The notes under the pieces are model-generated. The model ran no database searches, was not told where the DNA came from, and saw nothing but the letters and a program-made list of their open reading frames with translations. From Nocardiopsis sp. CC223A (GTDB lineage: Bacteria > Actinomycetota > Actinomycetes > Streptosporangiales > Streptosporangiaceae), in NCBI RefSeq assembly GCF_030766825.1, contig NZ_JASFDV010000009.1, forward strand, positions 55,616 to 119,615: a DNA stretch of 64,000 nt, read 5' to 3'. The position numbers and the translations under genes are program-made. Positions 18,371 to 27,379 of this stretch are shown here, piece after piece; within the stretch, counting starts at the first letter, position 1, and every line of letters begins with the position of its first letter.

Positions 18371-18850
18371 TCAGATCCGGCCCGCCGCGATGACGTAGGT
18401 GACGATGGCCAGGACCACGAACACGCCCCCGGTCAGCACCGTCGCCGAGGACAGCCAGCGGGCCCAGGGGCGGGTCGTGTCCCGGCCCAGGACCAGCGAC
18501 AGCGACGCCGTCAGCACGGTCAGCACGCCGAGCCCGCCGTAGGCCAGCAGGTCGGCGTTGACGGAGGCGAGGTGGCCCTCGGTCTCCAGGGTGACGTCGG
18601 TGAACGCGAACCGGCCGAAGAGCTCGAACAGGCGCTGGCCGGTCACCGCCGGGGCGAGCAGCAATAGGGAGGCCAGGGCGAAGGTCTCGGCCGACAGGAC
18701 GCCCGGCACGCTCACCGTGCGTCCGGCGTCCAGGAAGGCGTCGGCGGGCCGTGCCGCCTCGGCGGCCGGGGCGCTCTCTTCGGGGGCGTCCGCCGCGGGG
18801 GCGTCGTCGGGGGCCTCGTCGGCGGGAGTGGTGTTCTCGGAGGTGCTCAC
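18371..18850 (-). CDS. Small membrane protein with acidic Ala/Pro-rich N-terminus
   Basis: Protein of 159 residues from GTG 18850. The first about 45 residues are low-complexity and acidic (A, P, D, E). Three hydrophobic segments follow (about 57-72, 98-118, 134-156), the second separated from the first by a stretch reading FGRFAFTDVTLETEGH. I do not recognise a family; the layout resembles small actinomycete membrane proteins with four or fewer helices. It is divergent from the acyl-CoA operon at 19004 and shares that promoter region. Confidence 0.7.
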   Translation of the reverse strand: MSTSENTTPADEAPDDAPAADAPEESAPAAEAARPADAFLDAGRTVSVPGVLSAETFALASLLLLAPAVTGQRLFELFGRFAFTDVTLETEGHLASVNADLLAYGGLGVLTVLTASLSLVLGRDTTRPWARWLSSATVLTGGVFVVLAIVTYVIAAGRI

Positions 18851-18949
18851 CCGGACAAAATATCCGCTCGTTCCCCGGTTTCCCGAGAGTGGTAACCCAC
18901 GCTCCGTGGCCGGTTCCGGCCATATCGTGATGAAGGGCGCGATCCGCAG

Positions 18950-18975
18950 AAAAACAATCACGAGTGCTTGTTTTT
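18950..18975. promoter_or_regulatory. Near-perfect 26-bp dyad, likely TetR operator of the acyl-CoA operon
   Basis: The arms AAAAACAATCAC and GTGCTTGTTTTT are inverted copies with one mismatch in 12, separated by GA. It ends 28 bp before the ATG at 19004 and is far more AT-rich than its surroundings. The operon ends with a TetR gene, the natural candidate ligand. A possible -35 (TTGTTT, 18968-18973) sits inside the right arm. A second palindrome GGCCGG-TT-CCGGCC lies at 18908-18921. Confidence 0.6.
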
Positions 18976-19003
18976 TCATGTGTCCGGTGTCACTCTCATC
19001 ACC

Positions 19004-20863
19004 ATGACCGCTACGCCCTCGCTGTGGGTCGGCAACGCCTCCGGTTTCTACGGAGACCGCCTCAGTGCCGTCCACGAGATGCTCACCGAAGGACCGGTCG
19101 ACGTCCTCACCGGTGACTACCTGGCCGAACTCACCATGGCCATCCTCGGTCGGGACCAGCTCGCCGACCCCGCGCGCGGCTACGCCAGGACCTTCCTGCG
19201 GCAGATGCACGACAGCCTCGCCCTCATCCTGGAGCGCCGCGTCAAGGTCGTCACCAACGCCGGCGGCCTCAACCCCCAGGGCCTGGCCGACCGGCTCACC
19301 GAACTCGCCGAATCCCTCGGCTTCGACCCCCGCATCGCCTACGTCACCGGCGACGACCTGCTGCACCGCGCCGAGGAACTGGGCCTGGACGGGCCCCTCA
19401 CCGCCAACGCCTACCTGGGCGCGTTCGGCATCGCCGCCTGCCTGGACGCCGGGGCCGACATCGTCGTCACCGGCCGGGTCACCGACGCCTCCCTCACCGT
19501 CGGCCCCGCCATCTCGCACTTCGGCTGGACGCGCGAGGACCTCGACGCCCTGGCCGGGGCCACCGCCGCCGGGCACGTGATCGAATGCGGCGCCCAGGCC
19601 ACCGGCGGCAACTACGCCTTCGCCGACGACCTGCTGCGCGAGGGGTACGACCTGGACCGGCCCGGCTTCCCGGTCGCCGAGATCCACGCCGACGGCTCCG
19701 CGGTCATCACCAAGCACCCCGGCACCGGCGGCGCCGTCACCACCGGCACCGTCACCGCCCAGCTGGTGTACGAGATCGCCGGAGCCCGCTACCCCGGCCC
19801 CGACGTCACCACCCGCCTGGACACGGTCCGCCTCGAACAGCAGGGCCCCGACCGGGTGCGCCTGTACGGGGTCCGCGGGGAGGCCCCGCCGCCCGACCTC
19901 AAGGTGGGACTCACCGGCCTCACCGGCTTCCGCAACGAGGTCGACCTGCTCATCACCGGCCTGGACGCCCGGGACAAGGCCGCCCTGGCCGAGCGCCAGC
20001 TCCGTGCCGCCCTGGCCCGGCGCCGCCCCGAGGAACTGCGCTTCGAGTTCGTCCCCGCCGCCGACCCCCACGGCGACACCCAGGACGCGGCCACCGCCCG
20101 GCTGCGCGTCACCGCCCGCGACCACGACCCCGCGGTCGTCGGCCGGTCCTTCGGGGCCGCCGCCGTGGAACTGGCGCTGTCGGGCTACGCCGGGTTCCAC
20201 CTCACCGCCCCGCCGCGCGACGCCCGCCCCGACGGGGTGATCGCGAGCCACGCGTTCGTGCCCGCCGCGGAGGTCGAGCACACCGCGATCCTGCCCGACG
20301 GCGACCGCCTGGTCATCGTCCCCCCGGAGACCACCCGGCCGCTGGAAGAGGTCCCCGAGCCCCCGCTGCCGCCGCCGCTGCCCGAGGGACCCGTGCGCGA
20401 GGTCCCGCTGGGACTGGTCCTGGGCGCCCGCAGCGGCGACAAGGGCGCCGACGCCAACCTCGGCGTCTGGGCCCGCGACGACGGGGGCTGGCGCTGGCTC
20501 GCCCACCGGCTCACCGTCGACCTGCTGCGCGAGCTGCTCCCCGAGACCGCCGACCTCAAGGTCACCCGCCACCTGCTGCCGCACCTGCGCGCCGCCAACT
20601 TCTGGATCGAGGGCGTGCTCGCCCCCGGCACCGCCCGCCGCGAAGGCCTCGACCCGCAGGCCAAGGGCCTGGGCGAGTGGCTGCGCGCCCGCCGCCTGCC
20701 GCTCCCGGTGTCCCTCCTGGCCGCCCCCGCGCCCGCCCCCGGCCCGCCCGTGACCGTCCGCCCCGAGAAGGCCCCACCGGCCGAGCCCGACCTCCGGAAC
20801 GCACAGGGCGGTGGAACGGTCGGGTCCGACCGCCCGAGCACCCCCGGGGAGGCCCGCCCGTGA
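19004..20863 (+). CDS. AtuA-family protein (acyclic terpene utilisation-like, DUF1446)
   Basis: Protein of 619 residues from ATG 19004. The long N-terminal domain (GNASGFYGDRLSA, DVLTGDYLAELTM, VTNAGGLNP, DIVVTGRVTDASL, HVIECGAQATGGNY) is the DUF1446/AtuA core, and the C-terminal about 110 residues (GARSGDKGADANLGVWA to LRAANFWIEGVL) are the AtuA-like small domain. In Pseudomonas the family belongs to citronellol/geraniol breakdown, but the biochemical role is not settled. An upstream in-frame ATG at 18968 lies in the operator dyad and is unlikely. The stop overlaps the next start by 4 bases. Confidence 0.85.
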   Translation: MTATPSLWVGNASGFYGDRLSAVHEMLTEGPVDVLTGDYLAELTMAILGRDQLADPARGYARTFLRQMHDSLALILERRVKVVTNAGGLNPQGLADRLTELAESLGFDPRIAYVTGDDLLHRAEELGLDGPLTANAYLGAFGIAACLDAGADIVVTGRVTDASLTVGPAISHFGWTREDLDALAGATAAGHVIECGAQATGGNYAFADDLLREGYDLDRPGFPVAEIHADGSAVITKHPGTGGAVTTGTVTAQLVYEIAGARYPGPDVTTRLDTVRLEQQGPDRVRLYGVRGEAPPPDLKVGLTGLTGFRNEVDLLITGLDARDKAALAERQLRAALARRRPEELRFEFVPAADPHGDTQDAATARLRVTARDHDPAVVGRSFGAAAVELALSGYAGFHLTAPPRDARPDGVIASHAFVPAAEVEHTAILPDGDRLVIVPPETTRPLEEVPEPPLPPPLPEGPVREVPLGLVLGARSGDKGADANLGVWARDDGGWRWLAHRLTVDLLRELLPETADLKVTRHLLPHLRAANFWIEGVLAPGTARREGLDPQAKGLGEWLRARRLPLPVSLLAAPAPAPGPPVTVRPEKAPPAEPDLRNAQGGGTVGSDRPSTPGEARP

Positions 20864-22458
20864 CCGTGCTCAGCAGCCGGATCGACACCGGATCCGCCGA
20901 GTTCGCCGAGGCCCGCGCGGCCATGCTCGGCAAGCTCGCCGAGATCGACGCCGAACACGCCAAGGCACTGGCCGGGGGCGGCGACAAGTACGTCGAACGC
21001 CACCGCTCCCGCGGCAAGCTCACCGCCCGGGAGCGCATCGAGCTCCTCCTCGACGAGGGTGCGCCCTTCCTCGAACTGTCACCGCTGGCGGGCTGGGGCA
21101 GCGAGTACACCGTCGGCGCGAGCCTCGTCACCGGCGTCGGCGTGGTCTCGGGGGTCGAGTGCGTCATCGTGGCCAACGACCCCACCGTCCGCGGCGGCGC
21201 CAGCAACCCCTGGACCCTGCGGAAGTCCCACCGGGCCGGGGAGATCGCCGCGCAGAACCGGATGCCGATGATCAGCCTGGTGGAGTCCGGCGGCGCCGAC
21301 CTGCCCTCCCAGAAGGAGATCTTCATCCCCGGCGGGCGCACCTTCCGCGACCTCACCCGGCTGTCCGCCGACGGCGTCCCCACCGTCGCCCTGGTGTTCG
21401 GCAACTCCACCGCGGGCGGCGCCTACATCCCCGGCATGAGCGACCACGTCGTCATGGTCCGCGACCGCGCCAAGGTGTTCCTCGGCGGCCCGCCCCTGGT
21501 CAGGGCCGCCACCGGCGAGGAGAGCGACGACGAGTCGCTGGGCGGCGCCCGCATGCACGCCGAGGTGTCCGGCCTGGCCGACCACCTCGCCCAGGACGAG
21601 CACGACGCACTGCGCATCGGCCGCCGCATCGTCGCCCGGCTGGGCCACCGCAAGGCCGGGCCCGCCCCCGCGGCGGACGCCCGCGAACCGCTGTACCCGG
21701 CCGAGGACCTCGTCGGCGTCATGCCGCCCGACCTGAAGGTCCCCGTCGACCCCCGGGAGATCATCGCCCGCATCGTCGACGGCTCGGAGTTCGACGAGTT
21801 CAAGCCCGCCTACGGCGCCGGACTCGTCACCGGCTGGGCCGACCTGCACGGGTACCCCGTCGGCGTCCTCGCCAACGCCAACGGGGTGCTGTTCAGCGCC
21901 GAGGCCCACAAGGCCACCCAGTTCATCCAGCTCGCCAACCGCGCCCACACCCCGTTGGTGTTCCTGCACAACACCACCGGCTACATGGTCGGCCGCGAGT
22001 ACGAGCAGGGCGGCATCGTCAAACACGGCTCGATGATGATCAACGCCGTCTCCAACAGCACCGTCCCCCACTTCTCGGTGCTGGTCGGCGCCTCCTACGG
22101 GGCCGGGCACTACGGCATGTGCGGCCGCGCCTACGACCCCAGGTTCCTGTTCGCCTGGCCCAGCGCCCGCTCCGCCGTCATGGGCCCCCGCCAGCTCGCC
22201 GAGGTGCTGTCGATCGTCGCCCGCCAGGCCGCGGCCCGCAAGGGGCAGCCCTACGACGAGGAGCAGGACGCCCTGGTCCGGCAGATGGTCGAGGGGCAGA
22301 TCGAGGCCGAGTCCCTGCCCCTGTTCCTGTCCGGGAGGGTCTACGACGACGGCGTCATCGACCCCCGCGACACCCGCACCGTCCTGGGACTGTGCCTGTC
22401 CTTCGCCCACAACGCCCCGGTGCGCGGCACCGACCGCTTCGGCGTCTTCCGAATGTGA
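20860..22458 (+). CDS. Acyl-CoA carboxylase, carboxyltransferase (beta) subunit
   Basis: Protein of 532 residues, the size of methylcrotonyl-/geranyl-CoA carboxylase beta chains. Signatures: RGKLTARERIELLLDEG near the start, SGGADLPSQ (acyl-CoA site), GNSTAGGAYIPGMSD and GGPPLVRAATGEE (N-lobe oxyanion region), and HNTTGYMVGREYEQGGIVKHGSMMI and GASYGAGHYGMCGRAYDP (C-lobe). The motif set is that of MCC/GCC-type rather than propionyl-CoA carboxylases. It moves carboxyl from biotin to an unsaturated acyl-CoA. GTG start coupled to the AtuA stop. Confidence 0.9.
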   Translation: MTVLSSRIDTGSAEFAEARAAMLGKLAEIDAEHAKALAGGGDKYVERHRSRGKLTARERIELLLDEGAPFLELSPLAGWGSEYTVGASLVTGVGVVSGVECVIVANDPTVRGGASNPWTLRKSHRAGEIAAQNRMPMISLVESGGADLPSQKEIFIPGGRTFRDLTRLSADGVPTVALVFGNSTAGGAYIPGMSDHVVMVRDRAKVFLGGPPLVRAATGEESDDESLGGARMHAEVSGLADHLAQDEHDALRIGRRIVARLGHRKAGPAPAADAREPLYPAEDLVGVMPPDLKVPVDPREIIARIVDGSEFDEFKPAYGAGLVTGWADLHGYPVGVLANANGVLFSAEAHKATQFIQLANRAHTPLVFLHNTTGYMVGREYEQGGIVKHGSMMINAVSNSTVPHFSVLVGASYGAGHYGMCGRAYDPRFLFAWPSARSAVMGPRQLAEVLSIVARQAAARKGQPYDEEQDALVRQMVEGQIEAESLPLFLSGRVYDDGVIDPRDTRTVLGLCLSFAHNAPVRGTDRFGVFRM

Positions 22459-22466
22459 GGGCACCC

Positions 22467-24626
22467 GTGACCACCACCCCACCCGAACACCCCCGCCCCG
22501 TCGAGACGCTGCTGGTCGCCAACCGCGGCGAGATCGCGCGCCGTATCATGCGCACCTGCCGCACCCTGGGCATCGGCACCGTCGCCGTGCACGCCCCCGG
22601 CGAGGAGACCGCCGCCCACGTCGCCGAGGCCGACACCGCCGTCCCCCTACCGGTCCCCGCCGGGGGCGGGCCCGTGGACGCCTATCTCGACCCCGACGCG
22701 ATCGTGGCCGCGGCCCGCACCGCCGGGGCCGACGCCGTCCACCCCGGCTACGGCTTCCTGTCCGAGAACCCGGCCCTGGCCCGCGCCGTCACCGCCGCCG
22801 GGCTCACCTGGGTGGGACCCGGCGCCGACGCCATCGAGGGCATGGGCTCCAAGACCCGCGCCAAGGAGACCGCCCGTGCCGCCGGGGTCCCCGTCGCGGC
22901 CGCACTGGACCCCGCCGACGTGCGCACCGAGGACCTGCCCGTCCTGGTCAAGGCGTCCGCGGGAGGCGGCGGCCGGGGCATGCGCGTGGTCCGCGACCTC
23001 GCCGACCTGCCCGCCGCGGCGGCCGCCGCCCGCGCCGAGGCCGCCGCCGCGTTCGGCGACCCGGCGGTGTTCTGCGAGCCGTACGTGGAGCGCGGCCGCC
23101 ACATCGAGGTGCAGATCCTCGCCGACGCCCACGGCACCGTGTGGGCCGTCGGCGAACGCGACTGCTCGGTGCAGCGTCGCCACCAGAAGGTGATCGAGGA
23201 GGCCCCCGCCCCCGGACTGCCCGAGGACGTGCGCCGCGACCTGCACGAGGCCGCCCGCGTCCTGGCCCGCGCCATCGGCTACGCCGGCGCCGGGACCGCG
23301 GAGTTCCTCGTCCCGGTCCGTCCGCCCGCGGAAGGGGGCGGCCGTGCGTTCGGCACGCCCGTGTTCCTGGAGATGAACACCCGGCTCCAGGTCGAGCACC
23401 CCGTCACCGAATGCGTCACCGGCCTGGACCTGGTCGAATGGCAGATCCGGATCGCCGAGGGCGAACCGCTGCCCGCCGACGGGCCGCCCCCGCCCGTCGG
23501 CCACGCCGTGGAGGCCCGCCTCTACGCCGAGGACCCGCGGCAGGGGTGGCGGCCGCGCACCGGCGTGCTCACCGCGTTCGACGTCCCCGCCGCCACCGCG
23601 CGCTTCGACCGGCCCGCCGGGCCCGGGGTGCGCCTCGACTCCGGGGTGGCGGCCGGAGACACCGTCGGCACCGACTTCGACCCCATGCTCGCCAAGGTCG
23701 TCGCCCACGGCCGCGACCGCCGCGACGCCCTGCGCCGCCTGGCCGCCGCCCTGGCCGGGGCCCGCGTCCACGGTGTGGCCACCAACCGCGACCTGCTCGT
23801 GCGAGCCCTGCGCCACCCGGTGTTCGCCCAGGCCGCCGAACGCCCCTGGGAACTGCACACCGGTCTCCTCACCGGGGACCGCCTCACCGCGCTGGCCACC
23901 CCGCTGGCCGCCCCCGACACCGAGGAACTCGCCGCCCTCGCCGCCGCACTGGTCCGCGCCGAGGCCTCCCGCGGCAGCGGACCCCTGCCCGCCGGAATCC
24001 CCGCGCACTGGCGCAACCTGCCCTCCGGGGCGCAACTGCGCCGCTACACCACCGATGACGGGCGCGAGGTCACTGCGGCCCACCGCGCCGTCCGCGGCGT
24101 CCCCGTCCCCGAACGGCCCGGCGTGCGCGTCCGTTCGGTGGCCGTGGGACGGGTCGTCGCTGAGGCGGACGGGGCGCTCCGCGGCGCGCCCGTTCCCGGG
24201 CGACCGGCCGACCCGGAGACGGCCGTGTCCGGGCGACCGGGCACCGCGGGGCGGGCCGTGCTGGAGGTGGACGGGCTGGTCCGGACGTTCGAGGTCCGCA
24301 CCGCGGGCGGCCGGATCCACGTCGACACCCCGCACGGGTCCGTCGCCCTCACGCCCGTCGACCCCCTCCCCGCACCCGAGGCCGCGGTGGACCCCGGGGC
24401 GCTGCCCGCGCCCATGCCGGGCACCGTCACCTCCGTCGACGTCGCCGTGGGGGAGAAGGTCCGCGCCGGGCAGACCCTGCTGCGGATGGAGGCCATGAAG
24501 ATGGAGCACCGCATCACCGCGCCCGCCGCCGGCGCCGTCCGGGAGATCCCGGTCGCCGCCGGGAGACGGGTCACCGCCGGAACACCCCTCGCCGTACTCG
24601 ACTACGAAGGACAGGACAGCAGATGA
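22467..24626 (+). CDS. Acyl-CoA carboxylase, biotin carboxylase/BCCP (alpha) subunit
   Basis: Protein of 719 residues from GTG 22467 (GTGAGGG ribosome site); an overlapping GTG at 22455 is possible but lacks one. Domains in order: biotin carboxylase N-terminus (LLVANRGEIARRIMRT), ATP-grasp (KASAGGGGRGMRVV, EMNTRLQVEHPVTE), the carboxylase C-terminal domain, and a BCCP domain with the biotinylation site EAMKMEH near residue 675. It charges biotin with bicarbonate using ATP for the preceding beta subunit. Between the domains is an alanine/arginine-rich stretch less conserved than the rest. Confidence 0.92.
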   Translation: MTTTPPEHPRPVETLLVANRGEIARRIMRTCRTLGIGTVAVHAPGEETAAHVAEADTAVPLPVPAGGGPVDAYLDPDAIVAAARTAGADAVHPGYGFLSENPALARAVTAAGLTWVGPGADAIEGMGSKTRAKETARAAGVPVAAALDPADVRTEDLPVLVKASAGGGGRGMRVVRDLADLPAAAAAARAEAAAAFGDPAVFCEPYVERGRHIEVQILADAHGTVWAVGERDCSVQRRHQKVIEEAPAPGLPEDVRRDLHEAARVLARAIGYAGAGTAEFLVPVRPPAEGGGRAFGTPVFLEMNTRLQVEHPVTECVTGLDLVEWQIRIAEGEPLPADGPPPPVGHAVEARLYAEDPRQGWRPRTGVLTAFDVPAATARFDRPAGPGVRLDSGVAAGDTVGTDFDPMLAKVVAHGRDRRDALRRLAAALAGARVHGVATNRDLLVRALRHPVFAQAAERPWELHTGLLTGDRLTALATPLAAPDTEELAALAAALVRAEASRGSGPLPAGIPAHWRNLPSGAQLRRYTTDDGREVTAAHRAVRGVPVPERPGVRVRSVAVGRVVAEADGALRGAPVPGRPADPETAVSGRPGTAGRAVLEVDGLVRTFEVRTAGGRIHVDTPHGSVALTPVDPLPAPEAAVDPGALPAPMPGTVTSVDVAVGEKVRAGQTLLRMEAMKMEHRITAPAAGAVREIPVAAGRRVTAGTPLAVLDYEGQDSR

Positions 24627-25795
24627 CCGGGGCCATGACCTTCAACGAACCCCCCGAACGCGTCGAACTGCGCGCGGTGGTCTCCGCGTTCGCCGCCGAC
24701 TACGGGTCCGCGTACTACCGGGCCAAGGCCAAGGAGGACGCCTACCTCACCGAACTGTGGAAGGCGGCGGGCGAACTCGGCTACCTCGGCGTCAACCTCC
24801 CCGAGGAGTACGGCGGCGGAGGCGGCGGCATCGGCGACCTGGCCGCCGTCCTGGAGGAGCTCAGCGCCGCCGGGTGCCCGACCCTCATGATGGTCGTCTC
24901 CCCGGCCATCTGCGGCACCGTCCTGTCCCGCTTCGGCACCCCCGGACAACGCGAGCGCTGGCTGCCCGGGATCGCCGCCGGCGAGACCATCATGGCCTTC
25001 GCCATCACCGAACCCGACGCCGGGTCCAACTCCCACCGGATCACGACCACCGGCCGCCGCGAGGGCGACCAATGGGTCCTCAACGGGCGCAAGACCTTCA
25101 TCTCCGGGGTGGACGTCGCCGACGCGGTCCTCGTGGTGGGCCGTGTCCAGGACGAGGCCACCGGCAGGCTCTCCGCCGCCCTGTTCGTCGTGCCCACCGA
25201 CACCCCCGGGTTCGAGAAGCACCGCATCGAGATGGACCTGGTCAGCCCCGACCACCAGTACCAGCTGTTCCTCGACGACGTCCGGCTGCCCGCCGACGCC
25301 CTGGTCGGCGACCCCGATGCCGGGCTCCTGCAACTGTTCGCCGGGCTCAACCCCGAACGCATCATGGCCGCCTCCCTGGCCGTCGGCAGCGCCCGGCACG
25401 CCCTCGACAAGGCCGTCGCCTACGCCAAGGAACGCACCGTGTGGCGGGACACCCCCATCGGAGCCCACCAGGGCCTGGCCCACCCCCTCGCCCAGGTCAA
25501 GATCGAGCTGGAACAGGCCCGGCTGATGACCCAGCACGCCGCGTTCCGTTACGATTCCGGCGACGACGCGGGGGCGGGCGAGGCGGCCAACATGGCCAAG
25601 TACGCCGCGGCGGAGGCGTGCGTGCGGGCCATCGACCAGGCCGTGCAGACCCTCGGCGGCAACGGCCTGGCCAGCGAGTACGGGCTGGGATCGGCGATCG
25701 CCAGCGCACGCCTGGCGCGGATCGCCCCGGTCAGCCGGGAGATGGTCCTCAACTACGTGGCACAGCAGTCCCTGGGCCTGCCCAAGTCGTACTGA
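24623..25795 (+). CDS. Acyl-CoA dehydrogenase
   Basis: Protein of 390 residues, standard for a flavin-dependent acyl-CoA dehydrogenase. FAITEPDAGSNSHRITT (FAD/acyl-CoA contact, near residue 125), WVLNGRKTFISGVDVAD and the C-terminal QTLGGNGLASEYGLG block are diagnostic. It inserts a 2,3 double bond in acyl-CoA, which makes the type of unsaturated substrate an MCC/GCC-like carboxylase needs (for example isovaleryl- or citronellyl-CoA). ATGA overlap with the carboxylase alpha gene shows translational coupling. Confidence 0.92.
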   Translation: MTGAMTFNEPPERVELRAVVSAFAADYGSAYYRAKAKEDAYLTELWKAAGELGYLGVNLPEEYGGGGGGIGDLAAVLEELSAAGCPTLMMVVSPAICGTVLSRFGTPGQRERWLPGIAAGETIMAFAITEPDAGSNSHRITTTGRREGDQWVLNGRKTFISGVDVADAVLVVGRVQDEATGRLSAALFVVPTDTPGFEKHRIEMDLVSPDHQYQLFLDDVRLPADALVGDPDAGLLQLFAGLNPERIMAASLAVGSARHALDKAVAYAKERTVWRDTPIGAHQGLAHPLAQVKIELEQARLMTQHAAFRYDSGDDAGAGEAANMAKYAAAEACVRAIDQAVQTLGGNGLASEYGLGSAIASARLARIAPVSREMVLNYVAQQSLGLPKSY

Positions 25796-25874
25796 TCAGG
25801 CCGAGTCCGTACTGATGCGGGGGCGGGCGCACGGAGCCCGGGCGTCCGCACAGCGGTGAGCGAGGGGGCGACGG

Positions 25875-26480
25875 GTGGGGACCGCAGCGGAGCGCGAACC
25901 CAGACAGGAACGCAGCCGGGCCACCCGTGCCCGGCTGCTGGAGGCGGCCGTGGGCCGTCTGGCCGGGCACGGGGTGGCCGGAGCCACCGTCGGAGCGGTC
26001 GCCGAGGCGGCCGGGGTGTCCCGGGGGGCGGCACAGCACCACTTCCCGACCCGCGAGGACCTGTTCCTCGCGGTCATGCGGCACATGCTCGACGCCCGGG
26101 GCGCGGAGCTGCGCCGCCGTCTCGCCGAGGTCCCCGAGGGGCCCGGGCGCACCGAGGCCGTGGTGGAGGTGGCCGTGGACGCCTTCACCGGGGACGACTT
26201 CCGGGCCGCCCTGCAACTGTGGGCGGCCGCCGCCAGCGACCCCGCCCTGCGCGAGAGCGTCGTCCCGATGGAGGAGCAGGTGGGGCGCGAGTTGCACCGG
26301 GCGGCGGTGGAGCTGCTGGGGGCGGACGAGTCCCGTCCCGGGGTGCGCGAGGCCGTCCAGGCCACCCTCGACCTGGCCCGCGGACTGGGGCTGGCCAACC
26401 TCCTCACCGACGACACCGCACGTCGCAGGCGCATCGTGCGCCAGTGGGCCGGGATGCTCGACACGGTCCTGGCCGGATGA
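25875..26480 (+). CDS. TetR-family transcriptional regulator
   Basis: Protein of 201 residues. The N-terminal helix-turn-helix is clear (RATRARLLEAAVGRLAGHG, then VGAVAEAAGVSRGAAQHHFPTREDLFLAV, about residues 15-62); the remaining helical domain is the ligand pocket. GTG start with GAGGGGG upstream. It lies 79 bp after the acyl-CoA dehydrogenase gene on the same strand and is probably the operon's own repressor, acting at the dyad at 18950-18975 and released by an acyl-CoA. Confidence 0.88.
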   Translation: MGTAAEREPRQERSRATRARLLEAAVGRLAGHGVAGATVGAVAEAAGVSRGAAQHHFPTREDLFLAVMRHMLDARGAELRRRLAEVPEGPGRTEAVVEVAVDAFTGDDFRAALQLWAAAASDPALRESVVPMEEQVGRELHRAAVELLGADESRPGVREAVQATLDLARGLGLANLLTDDTARRRRIVRQWAGMLDTVLAG

Positions 26481-26639
26481 GGCCGCGTATCCGGGCCGCC
26501 CGCGATGGCGGTGCCCCGAAAGCGGTGATTATCATCGGAAGCCCGGTCGTCACCCAACGTGCCGACCCCCGGCGGCCCGGCCCCGGGAGAACACGATCCC
26601 CGAGAAAACAGGTTCACAACAGGAAAAGGCGGTGGACAG

Positions 26640-27203
26640 GTGAGCGCGGACGCGGGCAGGGACATCCCCACCCTGGCCAGGAGTGCGCTGGACGCCTTCG
26701 CTGAGAGCGCCGCGCGCCGCAGGGACCGGGACGCGCTCATGGACGAGGCCTTCGCCGCCCTGTTCGACCTCTACCGGGCGACCGACCGCGCCGCACGGCA
26801 GTCGCCCGCGGGCCGCGAGTTCACGTCCACCCTCGCCGAGCTGCTGGTCAGCGGCAACAACCCCGACCGGCTCGGCCTGTACGTGGTGCGCAGCCAGACC
26901 GCGGCGGAGAACGGCCGCTACGAGGGCTACCGGCCCGCCTGCTGGCGCCGGTCCATGCTCCAGATCCTCGCCGAGGAGTTCGTGCCCTGGCGCGAGTTCC
27001 TGCGCCAGGAGGACCTGGAGGCCGTGGTGCGCATCGACGACGCCCTGGAGGCGGTGGCCGAGACCGCGGTGTCCGCCGCCGACGAGGAGGTGCCCGACTG
27101 GGTGCCCGAGTCGCACTGGTGGTGGTGGGAGCCCGCCCGCAAACGCGGCGAGCAGGCCCCCGAGCGGTTCGACAGCGGCCCGCTGGACGCCGTCATCGAG
27201 TAG
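26640..27203 (+). CDS. Hypothetical protein, helical, acidic
   Basis: Protein of 187 residues from GTG 26640 (GGTGGA just upstream). I do not recognise a family. It is mostly predicted helix, with charged repeats (ESAARRRDRDALMDEA) at the start and an unusual run of four tryptophans (SHWWWWEP, near residue 165). It has no signal peptide or membrane segment, so it is probably cytosolic. Upstream, a small dyad CGGTGAT-T-ATCATCG (26523-26537) could be its operator. Confidence 0.65.
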   Translation: MSADAGRDIPTLARSALDAFAESAARRRDRDALMDEAFAALFDLYRATDRAARQSPAGREFTSTLAELLVSGNNPDRLGLYVVRSQTAAENGRYEGYRPACWRRSMLQILAEEFVPWREFLRQEDLEAVVRIDDALEAVAETAVSAADEEVPDWVPESHWWWWEPARKRGEQAPERFDSGPLDAVIE

Positions 27204-27379
27204 GCCGACGGTGTCGCGTGCCGGTGTCCGATGCCCGATCTTCGGTGCCCGGTGGGCGGCGCCGGGATCCGTGCCGGCGGTCCCGATGGCACACCGGCGG
27301 CGCCCCGGGCGGGGCCCGCGGTGCCGGGCTGCCCCGGGGCCGCCCGGCACGGGTGTTCTTCCGGGCGCGGCCGGTGCGG

